Part shown: piece after piece, positions 17,437 to 26,803 of the stretch
Layout: each line of letters begins with the position of its first letter
Numbering within the stretch: the first letter of the stretch is position 1
Origin: Chryseobacterium sp.
Lineage (GTDB): Bacteria; Bacteroidota; Bacteroidia; Flavobacteriales; Weeksellaceae
Length of the DNA stretch: 64,000 nucleotides
Assembly (NCBI GenBank): GCA_027492795.1
Contig: JAPUEB010000006.1
Coordinates: 269,089-333,088 of the forward strand
Reading direction: 5' to 3'
Translations under genes and position numbers: made by a program
The notes under the pieces: generated by a model
What the model was told of the DNA's origin: nothing
Seen by the model: the letters and a program-made list of their open reading frames with translations, nothing else
Databases searched by the model: none

Positions 17437-18978
17437 ATGAACCTCCAAAACATCACCCAACAATATTTAGAGCTATTTCCAGGAGATTTTTCTGGAAACC
17501 CAATGCAAAGACAAACCCCAAAAATGCTCTTTGCAACAATAAGTCCCGCTGGTTTCGAAAATCCGGAAATGATTATTTTTAATGATAATCTATCAGACGA
17601 AATTGGCTTGGGAACACTTGAAACCCAAGATTTGGATTTTTTAGTGGGAAATAATCTTCCAAAAAATGTAAAAACCTACGCAACAGCTTATGCAGGACAC
17701 CAGTTTGGAAATTGGGCAGGACAATTGGGCGACGGAAGAGCAATTTTCGCCGGAGAAGTAAAAAATAATGCCGGAAAAACCACAGAAATACAATGGAAAG
17801 GAGCCGGTGCAACACCATATTCTCGTTTTGCAGACGGAAGAGCGGTTTTGCGTTCCTCACTTCGCGAATACCTGATGAGTGAAGCCATTTTTCATTTAAA
17901 AATTCCCACCACAAGAGCTTTAAGTTTGACTTTTACAGGCGAAGAAGTTGTTCGCGACATCATGTATAACGGAAATCCGAAACCCGAAAAGGGCGCAGTA
18001 ATGATAAGAACTGCTGAAAGTTTTCTGCGTTTTGGGCATTTCGAGCTGCTTTCTGCACAAAAAGAAACCGAAACTTTAAAAAAACTTGCAGATTTTGTAA
18101 TTCAAAATTATTTTCCGGAAATCACTTCCGAAGGAACACAGAAATACAAAGATTTTTTTGAAAGTATCTGCCAAAAAACAGCTGATTTAATGGTAGACTG
18201 GCTTCGTGTAGGCTTTGTACATGGTGTGATGAATACGGATAATATGTCGATTTTGGGCTTAACGATGGATTACGGTCCGTTTTCGATGATGGATGAATTC
18301 GACCTGAACTTCACCTCGAACACCACCGATTTGCCAGGTAAAAGATATGCCTTCGGAAAACAGGCGCAAATTTCACAATGGAATTTGTGGCAACTCGCCA
18401 ATAGCCTTTTTCCACTTATTCAGGATGAAAAATTTTTGGAAGATGTTTTGAATGACTACAGTTCCTATTTCTGGGAAAAACACGACAAAATGCTCGCATC
18501 AAAGTTTGGTTTTGATAAGGTTTTGCAGGGAGATGAAACTTTTTTTGTGGAAGCTCAAACGATGATGCAGGAACTGAAGTTGGATTACACTTTGTTTTTT
18601 ACAGAATTAGAAAAAATTAATAAGAACTTTGAATTGATGGAATTTTTAGAAAAAGTTTCTTATTTGCCTTATTCCAATGAAAATGGGGTGAAGCTGAAAT
18701 ATTTCGTTGAAAAATATCAAAGCAGACTTGCAAGAAACACAATTTCCTTTGAAGAAACTTTAGCGTTAATGCGGAGAAACAATCCGAAATTTACGTTGCG
18801 AAATTATCTTTTGTTTGATTGTATTAAGGAACTTGAAATTGGAAAGAGAGACTTATTGGAAAAGCTTTTGAAAGCTTTAGAAAATCCATACCAAGAAGTT
18901 TTTCCGGAATTTTCTGCAAAACGGCCTTCAAAATACGACGGAATTCCCGGTTGCGGCATGCTCTCCTGTAGCTCATAA
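17437..18978 (+). CDS. selO: protein adenylyltransferase SelO/YdiU
   Basis: A 513-residue member of the SelO (YdiU/UPF0061) pseudokinase family, which transfers AMP from ATP to Ser/Thr/Tyr of target proteins and is linked to redox stress. Signatures: AYAGHQFGNWAGQLGDGRA, KGAGATPYSRFADGRAV, HGVMNTDNM and the DYGP metal-binding segment. The C-terminus ends GMLSCSS, with Cys where some eukaryotic homologues have selenocysteine. A near-consensus box TAAATTTA (17425-17432) ends 4 nt before the ATG, so the mRNA may be nearly leaderless. Confidence 0.94.
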   Translation: MNLQNITQQYLELFPGDFSGNPMQRQTPKMLFATISPAGFENPEMIIFNDNLSDEIGLGTLETQDLDFLVGNNLPKNVKTYATAYAGHQFGNWAGQLGDGRAIFAGEVKNNAGKTTEIQWKGAGATPYSRFADGRAVLRSSLREYLMSEAIFHLKIPTTRALSLTFTGEEVVRDIMYNGNPKPEKGAVMIRTAESFLRFGHFELLSAQKETETLKKLADFVIQNYFPEITSEGTQKYKDFFESICQKTADLMVDWLRVGFVHGVMNTDNMSILGLTMDYGPFSMMDEFDLNFTSNTTDLPGKRYAFGKQAQISQWNLWQLANSLFPLIQDEKFLEDVLNDYSSYFWEKHDKMLASKFGFDKVLQGDETFFVEAQTMMQELKLDYTLFFTELEKINKNFELMEFLEKVSYLPYSNENGVKLKYFVEKYQSRLARNTISFEETLALMRRNNPKFTLRNYLLFDCIKELEIGKRDLLEKLLKALENPYQEVFPEFSAKRPSKYDGIPGCGMLSCSS

Positions 18979-19035
18979 CGGTTTGAAGTGATCAATCTGC
19001 TTTTAAAAAATTTGAACAGAAAAACCCTCACTCTC

Positions 19036-20691
19036 TCAAGCTCCTTTTATAAGTTCTTCCGCTTGTTTCAGCGCAGCATCTGTAATCTTGGAGCCAGAAA
19101 GCAATTGCGCAATTTCTTGAAGCTTTTCTTCATTATTTAAAGGAATAATACTAGACTGTGTTTTGCCAGAAACCTCTTCTTTAACAACTTTATAATTGTT
19201 ATCTCCTTTTGCGGCAACTTGTGCAAGATGTGTGATGACGATGAGCTGCATATCTTTCGACATTTCCTGCATAACTTTTCCCATTTCATCGGCAATTTTA
19301 CCAGAAACTCCCGTGTCGATCTCATCTAAAATTAATGTCGGAAGCTCTGCGTTTTCTGCCATAATCTTTTTTACTGCAAGCATCACTCGCGATCTTTCTC
19401 CTCCTGAAATTGCGGTCTGGATTGGTTTTAAAGGAAACCCAGAATTCGCCTGAAACAAAATCTCAATCTTATTTTTCCCAAAATCATTATAGGTGGCAGA
19501 AGCGGCTAAATCCACCTGAATTTTTGATTTTTCGAGACCGAGTTTTGAAAGCAGAGATTCTATTTTTTGGCTAAAAAGAGGAATCCCCTTTTCCCTTTTT
19601 TTAGAAATTTCTTTGGAAAGTTTTTCCAAAGTTTTTTCTAAGGTCGATAATTCCTTTTCTGATTTCAGAATGCGTTCTTCCAATTCTTCAAATCCCATTT
19701 GTTCTCCCGAAATTTCGTCGCGTATGGCTATAAGCTCAGATATGCTGGATGCGTTATGTTTCAGGAAAAGGGCATTGATGGTATTTATCTGCTCATTTAG
19801 TTCTGAAAGCGCCATTGGATTTATTTCTATTTTCTCTGCCTCGTCCTGAAGTTCAAAAACCAAGTCCTTCAGTTCCAAAAATTGGCTTTCAAACCTTTGG
19901 CTTATTGCAGAAAAGTGGTGCGAAAGTTCTGCTGTTTTCAAAAGCTTGCCTCTCACATCAGCCAGCGCGTCCAAAATGCCAATATCATCTGCATCAAAAC
20001 GTGCAAGGGCCTCGCTTAGGTTTTCGGAAATGCTTCCTGCGTTTTCCTGCATTTGAAAACGGTTTTGGATATCGTCCCAATCAACGTTGTCTAGTGCTGC
20101 ATCTTCCAGTTCTTTTAGCAGGTAATTTTTGTAGTTGGATTCCTTATTTCCTTCCAAAAGCCTATTTTTCAGCTTTTCAAGCTCTTTTTTATTTTTTTTG
20201 TACTCGTTAATTGTATCCTGATAGGAAGCAATACTGTTTTGGTTTCCTGATATCCCGTCAATAATCCTAAATTGGTATTCCTCCGAAAATAAGTTGGAAG
20301 TTTCGAACTGCGAATGAATGTCCAGAAGTTTTGCTGAGATTGCTTTCAGAGCCTCCAAAGTTACCGGAACATCATTTACAAAAGCTCGGGATTTACCGTT
20401 TGGAAGTATTTCGCGTCGGATAATGGTGTTTTTTTCAAAGTCCAAATCATTTTCCTCAAAATAACTTCTAAAGTCTCCCTCTAGCAGAAACTCGGCTTCT
20501 ACAATAGACTTTTTTTCAGAATTTTGGATGGATTTTGCATCTGCGCGTTCCCCCAAAATAAGTCGCAATGCACCCAAGATGATGGATTTTCCTGTTCCAG
20601 TTTCACCCGTAATCACCTGAAGCCCCTTATTCAGAGTAATCTCAAGAGAATCTATCAGTGCAAAATTTTGGATGAAAATACGGTTCAGCAT
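19036..20691 (-). CDS. recN: DNA repair ATPase RecN
   Basis: A 551-residue SMC-like protein that acts at double-strand breaks. Walker A GETGTGKS at 29-36, a long coiled-coil centre (about 150-370, rich in Glu/Lys/Leu heptads), and the C-terminal signature SGGERSRVMLAVK followed by Walker B LPTLILDEIDTGVSG. Normal length. Last gene of the bamD-rpoZ-coaBC-DUF4835-recN series, separated from DUF4835 by a 264-nt repeat-filled gap that may uncouple it. Confidence 0.96.
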   Translation of the reverse strand: MLNRIFIQNFALIDSLEITLNKGLQVITGETGTGKSIILGALRLILGERADAKSIQNSEKKSIVEAEFLLEGDFRSYFEENDLDFEKNTIIRREILPNGKSRAFVNDVPVTLEALKAISAKLLDIHSQFETSNLFSEEYQFRIIDGISGNQNSIASYQDTINEYKKNKKELEKLKNRLLEGNKESNYKNYLLKELEDAALDNVDWDDIQNRFQMQENAGSISENLSEALARFDADDIGILDALADVRGKLLKTAELSHHFSAISQRFESQFLELKDLVFELQDEAEKIEINPMALSELNEQINTINALFLKHNASSISELIAIRDEISGEQMGFEELEERILKSEKELSTLEKTLEKLSKEISKKREKGIPLFSQKIESLLSKLGLEKSKIQVDLAASATYNDFGKNKIEILFQANSGFPLKPIQTAISGGERSRVMLAVKKIMAENAELPTLILDEIDTGVSGKIADEMGKVMQEMSKDMQLIVITHLAQVAAKGDNNYKVVKEEVSGKTQSSIIPLNNEEKLQEIAQLLSGSKITDAALKQAEELIKGA

Positions 20692-20703
20692 GTTTTGAAT
20701 AAC

Positions 20704-20945
20704 GAAATACGAAATTATAATTACGAAATAATTCCGTAAAAATACGGCTTTAATAAAAACTACGAAAACATTTTGAAATGCGAATTACGAAATGTGAACT
20801 ACAATGCGGAAAACGTGGGCTTTGAAGCAACAATTACGAAATTCAAATTACGAAATGAGGTGTATGAGGTGAAAAAAACGTTTAATTTGTGTTGAAATTT
20901 GAAAAGAAAGTGGTTTCTAAATTCGTAATTTCAACTTCGTATTTC
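20704..20945. repeat. ATTACGAAAT-type inverted repeat element
   Basis: The recN-DUF4835 gap is bounded by arms of about 26 nt (20704-20729 and 20920-20945) that are complementary at about 22 positions; the shared words are GAAATACGAA and AATTACGAA. More direct copies of ATTACGAAAT lie inside (around 20790 and 20832-20860). The 242-bp unit has no reading frame of note. Confidence 0.7.
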
Positions 20946-20955
20946 CTATTTCACA

Positions 20956-21858
20956 TCATTTCCACTTGCTCCATTTGCTGTCGGTATTTTTCGGGGAAAA
21001 GGTAATCATAAGCTGTTTCAGCTCACTCATATTTACCGGGCCATTATTTGGGGAATCGAAAATGCTAAAAATCTCATTGGCTTTGGTATCCAAAAAGAGA
21101 TTTATAGCGTAGTTCTGTTGAAAAGAGTTTTCGTACTGAGAGAGCCTTTTCAGGGCATCCGCTATATTTTTTTTCGGTTGGGACTGGTCTTGGCCGTTCA
21201 TATTATCAAGGCCCGCTCTATGATAAGTGTAAGACATGCCACGAAGTGTAGATAAATTAGGATTAATGATGCCATCAATTAAGGATCCTCTTGTACGAGG
21301 CCCTTCCATTGTGGACCACCCTTCAAAACCTTTATTCATAGCATTTCTGGAAATAGACTGCGCTTTTGTGAACCATTGTTGTCCACCCATGTTTTGAAAG
21401 CTATCAGCGTCATAACCTAAAATTAGATATACGTAGTAGCTTATAATATCCGTTAGGTTTTTGCCGGAAAACTGCCTCTCGTTGAAAATGAGATTTTCGT
21501 TTTCAATATACTCGAAAACTACCTTAGTATCGTTTACGTTGATTAATGGTGTTTCATAAGTTGAATTATACACTGGGCGAACTGCCTGTACTACAAGGTT
21601 TGCAGTAAATTTATTCCCATCTCGATAAGTAATTACAAAAGCGAAATTAGACTTGATTTTTTCAAAGTTCTGCAACTTTTTTCCTGTCCAGCTGGTTTTA
21701 TTAATAAAGTCTTTAATATTTCTTTCAAGTGTTTTATAGACCTGCTGATTGCTTCCTCCCATTTGTTGGGAATTTACGGTAACATTTGCCAGTAATTCCT
21801 GCGAAAAAGCAATTTGTGTAAAGAAAAATATGGTGAATATGGTGAATATTTTTTTCAT
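20956..21858 (-). CDS. DUF4835 family secreted protein
   Basis: A 300-residue exported protein (signal MKKIFTIFTIFFFTQIAFS) of the DUF4835 family, which is confined to Bacteroidota. Typical segments are ELLANVTVNSQQ near the N-terminus, FINKTSWT, and YYVYLILGYDADSF. Function unknown; the constant location between coaBC and recN suggests an envelope role retained with core genes. It begins 37 nt after the coaBC stop. Confidence 0.9.
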   Translation of the reverse strand: MKKIFTIFTIFFFTQIAFSQELLANVTVNSQQMGGSNQQVYKTLERNIKDFINKTSWTGKKLQNFEKIKSNFAFVITYRDGNKFTANLVVQAVRPVYNSTYETPLINVNDTKVVFEYIENENLIFNERQFSGKNLTDIISYYVYLILGYDADSFQNMGGQQWFTKAQSISRNAMNKGFEGWSTMEGPRTRGSLIDGIINPNLSTLRGMSYTYHRAGLDNMNGQDQSQPKKNIADALKRLSQYENSFQQNYAINLFLDTKANEIFSIFDSPNNGPVNMSELKQLMITFSPKNTDSKWSKWK

Positions 21859-21895
21859 TGGTTCTTTTGAATTTCAAAACGGAAAATTACACAAA

Positions 21896-23092
21896 TTATT
21901 TCAGAAATTGTGCTTCCAAAAAGTTTAGGATGTCTTTTGCAACTTCGTCTTTCGATTTTAGGTTAAACTCCAGCAATTCTGTTTTTGTAAGTATTTTTAT
22001 CTTATTGGTATCGTTTCTGAATCCCGCTCCATCGTCTCGGAGCGAATTCAGCACTATCATGTCCAAGTTTTTCTTTTCCAGCTTTCCTTTGGCATTTTCT
22101 TCTTCATTTTGGGTTTCCAAAGCAAAACCTACAAGAAACTGGTGAGCCTTTCTCTCGCCCATCGTCTTCAAAATATCGGGGTTTTTTACCAATTCTATTA
22201 CTAAATTTTGGTCGTTTTTTTTGATTTTTTCTTTTGCGACTTCTTTTGGAGCATAATCCGCAACCGCTGCACTTGCAATAGCTACATCTACGTTTTCATA
22301 ATGTTTGAAAACCTCATCATACATTTCTTTTGCTGATGTAACTCTGTGGATTTCAATATTGATATGTACGGGTTTTAAAGAGCTTGGCCCCGAAATAAGA
22401 ATCACTCGAGCTCCTCTTTTAGCCGCTTCTTCAGCAATAGAGAAGCCCATCTTCCCAGATGAGTGGTTCCCAATAAACCGAACAGGATCAATGGCTTCAT
22501 AAGTTGGTCCCGCGGTTATCAGCAAAGTTTTTCCTTCCAAACTTTTATTTTTTTGAAAATATTGTTCCATGTTTTTCACAATATTTTCAGGCTCTGCCAT
22601 TCTTCCCTGCCCTACTAAGCCACTGGCAAGTTCTCCTTCCTCTGCGGGGATAATAATGTGCCCGAAATCCTCTGCCAATTCCAAATTTTGTTTTGTGGAT
22701 GGATGTGCGTACATATCCAAATCCATGGCGGGAGCAATGAAAACGGGACATTTAGCAGACATATATGTGGCAAGTAGCAGGTTATCGCACATTCCGTGTA
22801 CCATTTTTGAAAGCGTATTTGCAGTGCACGGAGCAATAAGCATTACATCTGCCCAAAGAGCAAGCTCCACATGGCTGTTCCAAGTTCCATCATGATCAAA
22901 AAAATCGCTGTAAACCGGTTTTTTGGAAAGTGTGGAAAAAGTTGTTTTCGTAACAAAATTTTCTGCAGCTGCCGTCATAACAACCTGTACTTCAGCCTTC
23001 TGCCCTATTAATTCACGTATAAGATAATTAATTTTGTAGGCTGCTATTCCGCCTGTTACTCCAATCAGAATTTTTTTTCCCTGAAGACTCAT
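21896..23092 (-). CDS. coaBC: CoaBC bifunctional CoA biosynthesis enzyme
   Basis: A 398-residue fusion of phosphopantothenoylcysteine decarboxylase (CoaC, FMN-dependent, about 1-180) and phosphopantothenate-cysteine ligase (CoaB, about 185-398). CoaC motifs: LIAPCTANTLSKM, PAMDLDMY and ASGLVGQGRMAEPE; CoaB motifs: ITAGPTYEAIDPVRFIGNHS (ligase dimer and nucleotide region) and KIKK before the C-terminus. It acts two steps after CoaX, which is also in this window. Sits between rpoZ and DUF4835. Confidence 0.96.
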   Translation of the reverse strand: MSLQGKKILIGVTGGIAAYKINYLIRELIGQKAEVQVVMTAAAENFVTKTTFSTLSKKPVYSDFFDHDGTWNSHVELALWADVMLIAPCTANTLSKMVHGMCDNLLLATYMSAKCPVFIAPAMDLDMYAHPSTKQNLELAEDFGHIIIPAEEGELASGLVGQGRMAEPENIVKNMEQYFQKNKSLEGKTLLITAGPTYEAIDPVRFIGNHSSGKMGFSIAEEAAKRGARVILISGPSSLKPVHINIEIHRVTSAKEMYDEVFKHYENVDVAIASAAVADYAPKEVAKEKIKKNDQNLVIELVKNPDILKTMGERKAHQFLVGFALETQNEEENAKGKLEKKNLDMIVLNSLRDDGAGFRNDTNKIKILTKTELLEFNLKSKDEVAKDILNFLEAQFLK

Positions 23093-23153
23093 TACTCAAT
23101 ATTTAATATACGAATTTACTCTTTTTTTAATTATAGGACTGTGGCATACCAAC

Positions 23154-23186
23154 ATAAAAAAATCACAGAAGAATCTTCTGTGATTT
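23154..23186 (-). terminator. terminator between rpoZ and coaBC
   Basis: Minus-strand perfect 13-bp stem (23174-23186 with 23160-23172, one-base loop on paper) followed by a run of T. It lies 25 nt after the rpoZ stop and may reduce read-through into coaBC. Confidence 0.85.
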
Positions 23187-23210
23187 GGTGTAGATATGGT
23201 TTTTTATAAC

Positions 23211-23534
23211 TTAATTTCTTTCTTCTGTTTTTCTGAAGTAAACCTCGTCATCCATCCATTCTTTTATTGCAATGGATGTTGGCTTCGGGAGTTTTTCGTA
23301 ATGTTTTGAGATTTCTATTTGTTCTCTATTTTCGAAAACCTCTTCCAGAGTTGCGTTGTGTACGGCAAACTCGTCGAGCTTTGCATGAAGTTCTGTGCGA
23401 ATTTCTGCATTAATTTGCTCTGCTCTTTTGCCCATAATTACAATTGCCTCATAAATGGAGCCCACCTTTTTTTCGATTTTATCTCTGTCGTAGGTTATTG
23501 TATTTAGTTCTGCTTTTGAATCTTTTGCGCTCAT
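23211..23534 (-). CDS. rpoZ: RNA polymerase omega subunit
   Basis: A 107-residue omega subunit in the Bacteroidota form, which lacks the MARVT start of proteobacterial proteins. Recognised from NTITYDRDKIEKKVGSIYEAIVIMGKRA, containing the omega helix (IYEAI... RA). It assists folding of the beta' subunit. Located between bamD and coaBC as in other Flavobacteriia. TACATTTG promoter box 30 nt upstream. Confidence 0.9.
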   Translation of the reverse strand: MSAKDSKAELNTITYDRDKIEKKVGSIYEAIVIMGKRAEQINAEIRTELHAKLDEFAVHNATLEEVFENREQIEISKHYEKLPKPTSIAIKEWMDDEVYFRKTEERN

Positions 23535-23563
23535 TATCAGTGCGTTTTATTTATTTGCGTGTG

Positions 23564-23571
23564 CAAATGTA
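23564..23571 (-). promoter_or_regulatory. -7 promoter box of rpoZ
   Basis: Minus-strand TACATTTG (full TAnnTTTG match) with TTTA at the expected -33 distance (23591-23594). The box lies just beyond the bamD stop region. Confidence 0.5.
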
Positions 23572-23575
23572 GTGA

Positions 23576-24538
23576 TTATTTTTGAATTGGTAAAGTTACT
23601 GCTGGAGGCGGTGTTGAAAGTCTTGCGCTGTCTCTTAACGCTTGTTTTGTGGTTCTATTTGCTTGTTCGGCGTCCTTTTCTGCCTGCATTCTCTTTTGTT
23701 TCTCTAGTGCTGCGGCTTTTTGAGATTCAACATGCTTTTGCAATTTGGCAAAACTTTCTTTTTCTTTCAAAAGTTTGTCGCGCAAGTTTATTGCGGTTTT
23801 AGCATTTTCTGTTCCTGGGAGTTCCTTTTCCACTCTTTTTGTGAAGGCAATTGCGTTTTCTATACGTTCCTGTTTCAAATCATAAACAGAGTTCACCGCA
23901 AGTTCGTAGCGAGAATTCATGATGTAATCGTAGATGCTCGGACGCAATTTGGTTGCAGGAAAGTCTTCCAAAACATTTTCCAAAGCAACGTTGGCGGATT
24001 TATAATCTCCCATTTTGTAATACTGCCTCGCGTTTTCATAAGCTTTAAACTCTAGCTTATAGGAAAGTTCGTCAATGAGCTGGCTTATGTTTTTAGAACG
24101 TTCAGAATTGGGGTATTCATTAAGGAAGCTCTGAAGCTCGTTTATTGCCAATTCGGTACTGCTCTGATCTAAATTGTAGTCCATTGATCCCTTGTAATAA
24201 CACAAAGCCGACATATACGACGCCTCTTCCTTTCTTGGATCTTGTGAAAAGTTTACTGCAAAATTTTTGAACTGATGCCCTGCAAGTTTATAGTTTTTAT
24301 CATAATAATTGGCATATGCAGAATTAAAAACCACGTTGGGTGCGTCATCGGTTCCTGCTACCAAGTTGGTAAGTCTTTCGTATAGTGCAAGAGACTTGCT
24401 CCACTTCTTGTTGGCAAAATGCTCGTTAGCTACTTTTAATATAAAATCCTTATCTGCGCTTTTCAGAGCCTCGTCATGTTTAGATTTGCAACCGGCAATC
24501 ATTAAAGCTGCGATAAAAATAAAGATGTATTTCTTCAT
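23576..24538 (-). CDS. bamD: outer-membrane assembly lipoprotein BamD
   Basis: A 320-residue lipoprotein (MKKYIFIFIAALMIAGC, Cys17) with TPR repeats through residues 30-250 (ANEHFANKKWSKSLALYERL, LQSFLNEYPNSERS). BamD is the essential partner of BamA in inserting beta-barrels into the outer membrane. The C-terminal 60 residues are a charged coiled coil (EKESFAKLQKHVESQKAA) beyond the usual BamD core, seen in Bacteroidota. First gene of the block ending at recN. Confidence 0.93.
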   Translation of the reverse strand: MKKYIFIFIAALMIAGCKSKHDEALKSADKDFILKVANEHFANKKWSKSLALYERLTNLVAGTDDAPNVVFNSAYANYYDKNYKLAGHQFKNFAVNFSQDPRKEEASYMSALCYYKGSMDYNLDQSSTELAINELQSFLNEYPNSERSKNISQLIDELSYKLEFKAYENARQYYKMGDYKSANVALENVLEDFPATKLRPSIYDYIMNSRYELAVNSVYDLKQERIENAIAFTKRVEKELPGTENAKTAINLRDKLLKEKESFAKLQKHVESQKAAALEKQKRMQAEKDAEQANRTTKQALRDSARLSTPPPAVTLPIQK

Positions 24539-24641
24539 AAATGCTAATGAGGCGACCCCTAATTATGCAGAACGCCTATCAGTTTGCAAAAATAGAATTT
24601 TTTTAGCAATAGAATGCGTTTTAAGATTATTTAACTAATAT

Positions 24642-25271
24642 TTATTCGTTCGTATAACCCAACGAAGAGAAAATGGTAAGCATGATGCTTGTTTTCACTT
24701 TCTTCTCTGCTTCTTTGAAATATTGTTCGTCTGTTTTGCTGGGTACAAAAAGTTCCACAAAGTTTTTGTTCCTAATAGTGAAAAGCGTAGTCCCCATAAT
24801 GATGGATAGCAAATCTTCAGGTTTCGGCGCAAAGGTAAAGCTCCCAATGGTGATTCCCTTTTTAATTACCTCATCTATCCTCATTACACAAATCTGGTAA
24901 AACCCCATCAAATCTTCCTTCAAATGCTCATTGTAACGAAGTTCTTGCGTTACAAAGCCATGAAAAAAACTGTATTTAAAAAGCTGTTCTACAATATATT
25001 TTATGATTTCTTTCATCTGAAGTTCCGGTTTCGCTTCCTTTATAGTTTCCGAAAATTCCGAAAAATGCTCTCTGGTTTTCTGAACCCTGTAATGATAAAG
25101 ATAAGACATCATTTTCTCCTTCGAGCCGAAGTAGTAAGAAATCATCGCAACATTAATGTTTGCTTTGGAAGCAATATCTCGAACCGAAGTTCCCTCAAAA
25201 CCCTTCTTTGCAATCAATTCCTCCGCAACATTCAGGATGTGGATTTGCTTTTCCGAAAATTTTTTTCCCAT
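24642..25271 (-). CDS. TetR/AcrR-family transcriptional regulator
   Basis: A 209-residue regulator: N-terminal helix-turn-helix (about 10-50, EELIAKKGFEGTSVRDIASK then NINVAMISYYFGSKEKM), followed by an all-helical ligand domain. The ligand is unknown and no efflux or lipid gene adjoins it; neighbours are bamD and, divergently, a TatD-like gene. Self-regulation from the 139-nt divergent space is likely but no operator palindrome was clear to me. Confidence 0.9.
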   Translation of the reverse strand: MGKKFSEKQIHILNVAEELIAKKGFEGTSVRDIASKANINVAMISYYFGSKEKMMSYLYHYRVQKTREHFSEFSETIKEAKPELQMKEIIKYIVEQLFKYSFFHGFVTQELRYNEHLKEDLMGFYQICVMRIDEVIKKGITIGSFTFAPKPEDLLSIIMGTTLFTIRNKNFVELFVPSKTDEQYFKEAEKKVKTSIMLTIFSSLGYTNE

Positions 25272-25410
25272 TATTTGTATTTTTAAGTAAATTTAAGAAA
25301 TTATTAACAATTTGTAAAACGCGTGTTTACATTTTGTAAAAATTGATGGATATTTCGTAAATTCTTAATATAGAATACTAAAAATTGGGATATTTGCACA
25401 TATTCTAAAT

Positions 25411-26040
25411 ATGAATTTCTTTAATTTCCACCACCACAACCCCGAAATAAAGTTTGGAATTTACAACTTAAAGTTTGGCGAAAGGATTCCCAATACTTTG
25501 TTTTCCGCTGGAATTCATCCCGATTCCATTGTTGAAAATATGGATGAATATTTTCTTTGGTTAAAAGAAGTTTCCGGAAATAAAAACTGCGTAGCCATCG
25601 GAGAATGTGGTTTGGATGGCTTAATTGATGTTGATGAAAAATTACAGGAAGAAGTTTTTGAAAAACAGATTTTTTTGGCTAATGACATTCAAAAACCAAT
25701 AATAATTCATTGTGTAAAAAGGTTTTCACAATTAATTCCTTTCAAGAAAAAATCGAAAGTTCCGATGATTGTTCACGGATTTAATAAAAGAAAAACAATC
25801 GGCGATGATTTGCTGAAACACGATTTTTACCTCAGTTTTGGAAAATCTGTTTTGCATAATGTAAATTTGCAGGATCTTGTGAAAGATTTCCCTATGGAAA
25901 AACTTTTTTTGGAAACCGATTCTGCTGATTTCGACATTCAAGATTTATATCAAAAAGTGGCAGAACTAAAAAATTTAAGTTTGGAAGAATTGACGCAAAA
26001 AATCAAAAAAAACCTTCAATTTCTACAAATTCCGGCATAA
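25411..26040 (+). CDS. TatD-family metal-dependent hydrolase, short
   Basis: A 209-residue protein of the TatD (amidohydrolase-like) fold, shorter than the usual 255-265. The metal-binding start is NFHHHN, with the HxH retained but the preceding Asp/Thr changed; other sites are visible: AIGECGLD (bridging Glu), IIHCVKR, MIVHGF and LETDSADF (catalytic Asp). TatD enzymes are 3'-5' deoxyribonucleases or D-aminoacyl-tRNA-type hydrolases. First gene of a compact unit with tcdA and rnpA. Confidence 0.85.
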   Translation: MNFFNFHHHNPEIKFGIYNLKFGERIPNTLFSAGIHPDSIVENMDEYFLWLKEVSGNKNCVAIGECGLDGLIDVDEKLQEEVFEKQIFLANDIQKPIIIHCVKRFSQLIPFKKKSKVPMIVHGFNKRKTIGDDLLKHDFYLSFGKSVLHNVNLQDLVKDFPMEKLFLETDSADFDIQDLYQKVAELKNLSLEELTQKIKKNLQFLQIPA

Positions 26041-26041
26041 A

Positions 26042-26797
26042 ATGAAGAAAAACTGGCTTGAAAGAACCGAATTGCTCATTAAAGAAAACAATCTTGAAAA
26101 ACTGAAAAATGCCAATATTTTGGTGATTGGTTTGGGCGGAGTTGGTTCTTTTGCAGCAGAATTTTTAGCAAGAGCAGGAGTAGGAAAAATGGCGATTGTG
26201 GATGGCGATACAGTAGATATTACGAATATTAATCGGCAACTTCCTGCGCTTCACTCCACCATTGGAAAAAATAAAGTGGAAATTGTTGGAGAAAGGCTTT
26301 TGGACATCAATCCGGAATTAAATTTAACCCAAATCAACCAGTTTTTGAATCCTGAAAATATGGAGGAAATACTTGATTCTGAAAAATTTGATTATGTTTT
26401 AGACTGTATCGACAGCGTAACTCCCAAAATTACTTTGATAAAAGCTTCCAGAAAAAGAAAAATAAAGATCGTAAGTTGTATGGGAGCCGGCGGAAAAATG
26501 GATCCGAGCAAGGTGATGGTGAGAGATATCAGTAAAACCCACAACTGTTATTTGGCAAAACAAGTTCGGAAAAGACTAAAAATAGAGGGAATCAACAAAG
26601 GTTTTCGCTGTGTTTTTTCCAATGAAATACAAAAGGAAGAAAGCCTGAAAATGACGGACGGGAGCAATTTTAAAAAATCTTTTTACGGAACAATCAGTTT
26701 TATTCCTGCAATTTTCGGGTTGTATGCAGCCGCGGAAGTAATTAATTATTTGATTAAAAAGCCCGAAGACGGAAGTCCGAAGTCCGAAGAAAATTAG
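26042..26797 (+). CDS. tcdA: tRNA threonylcarbamoyladenosine dehydratase TcdA
   Basis: A 251-residue E1-like enzyme that cyclises t6A37 of ANN-decoding tRNAs to ct6A using ATP. Rossmann/ATP loop GLGGVGSFAAEFLARAG, DGDTVDITNINRQ, and the catalytic-loop region CMGAGGKMDPSKV are typical of TcdA/CsdL. It starts one base after the TatD-like stop. The last residues (EDGSPKSEEN) are encoded by a GAAGTCCGAAG tandem repeat, so the C-terminus is repeat-derived and probably not conserved. Confidence 0.92.
   Translation: MKKNWLERTELLIKENNLEKLKNANILVIGLGGVGSFAAEFLARAGVGKMAIVDGDTVDITNINRQLPALHSTIGKNKVEIVGERLLDINPELNLTQINQFLNPENMEEILDSEKFDYVLDCIDSVTPKITLIKASRKRKIKIVSCMGAGGKMDPSKVMVRDISKTHNCYLAKQVRKRLKIEGINKGFRCVFSNEIQKEESLKMTDGSNFKKSFYGTISFIPAIFGLYAAAEVINYLIKKPEDGSPKSEEN
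26765..26793. repeat. GAAGTCCGAAG tandem word in the tcdA 3' end
   Basis: Three to four 9-nt copies (GAAGACG, GAAGTCC, GAAGTCC, GAAGA) run through the last codons of tcdA. The same word occurs at 30711-30735, 37386-37414 and 58054-58079. Confidence 0.7.
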
Positions 26798-26803
26798 GTT
26801 TAA

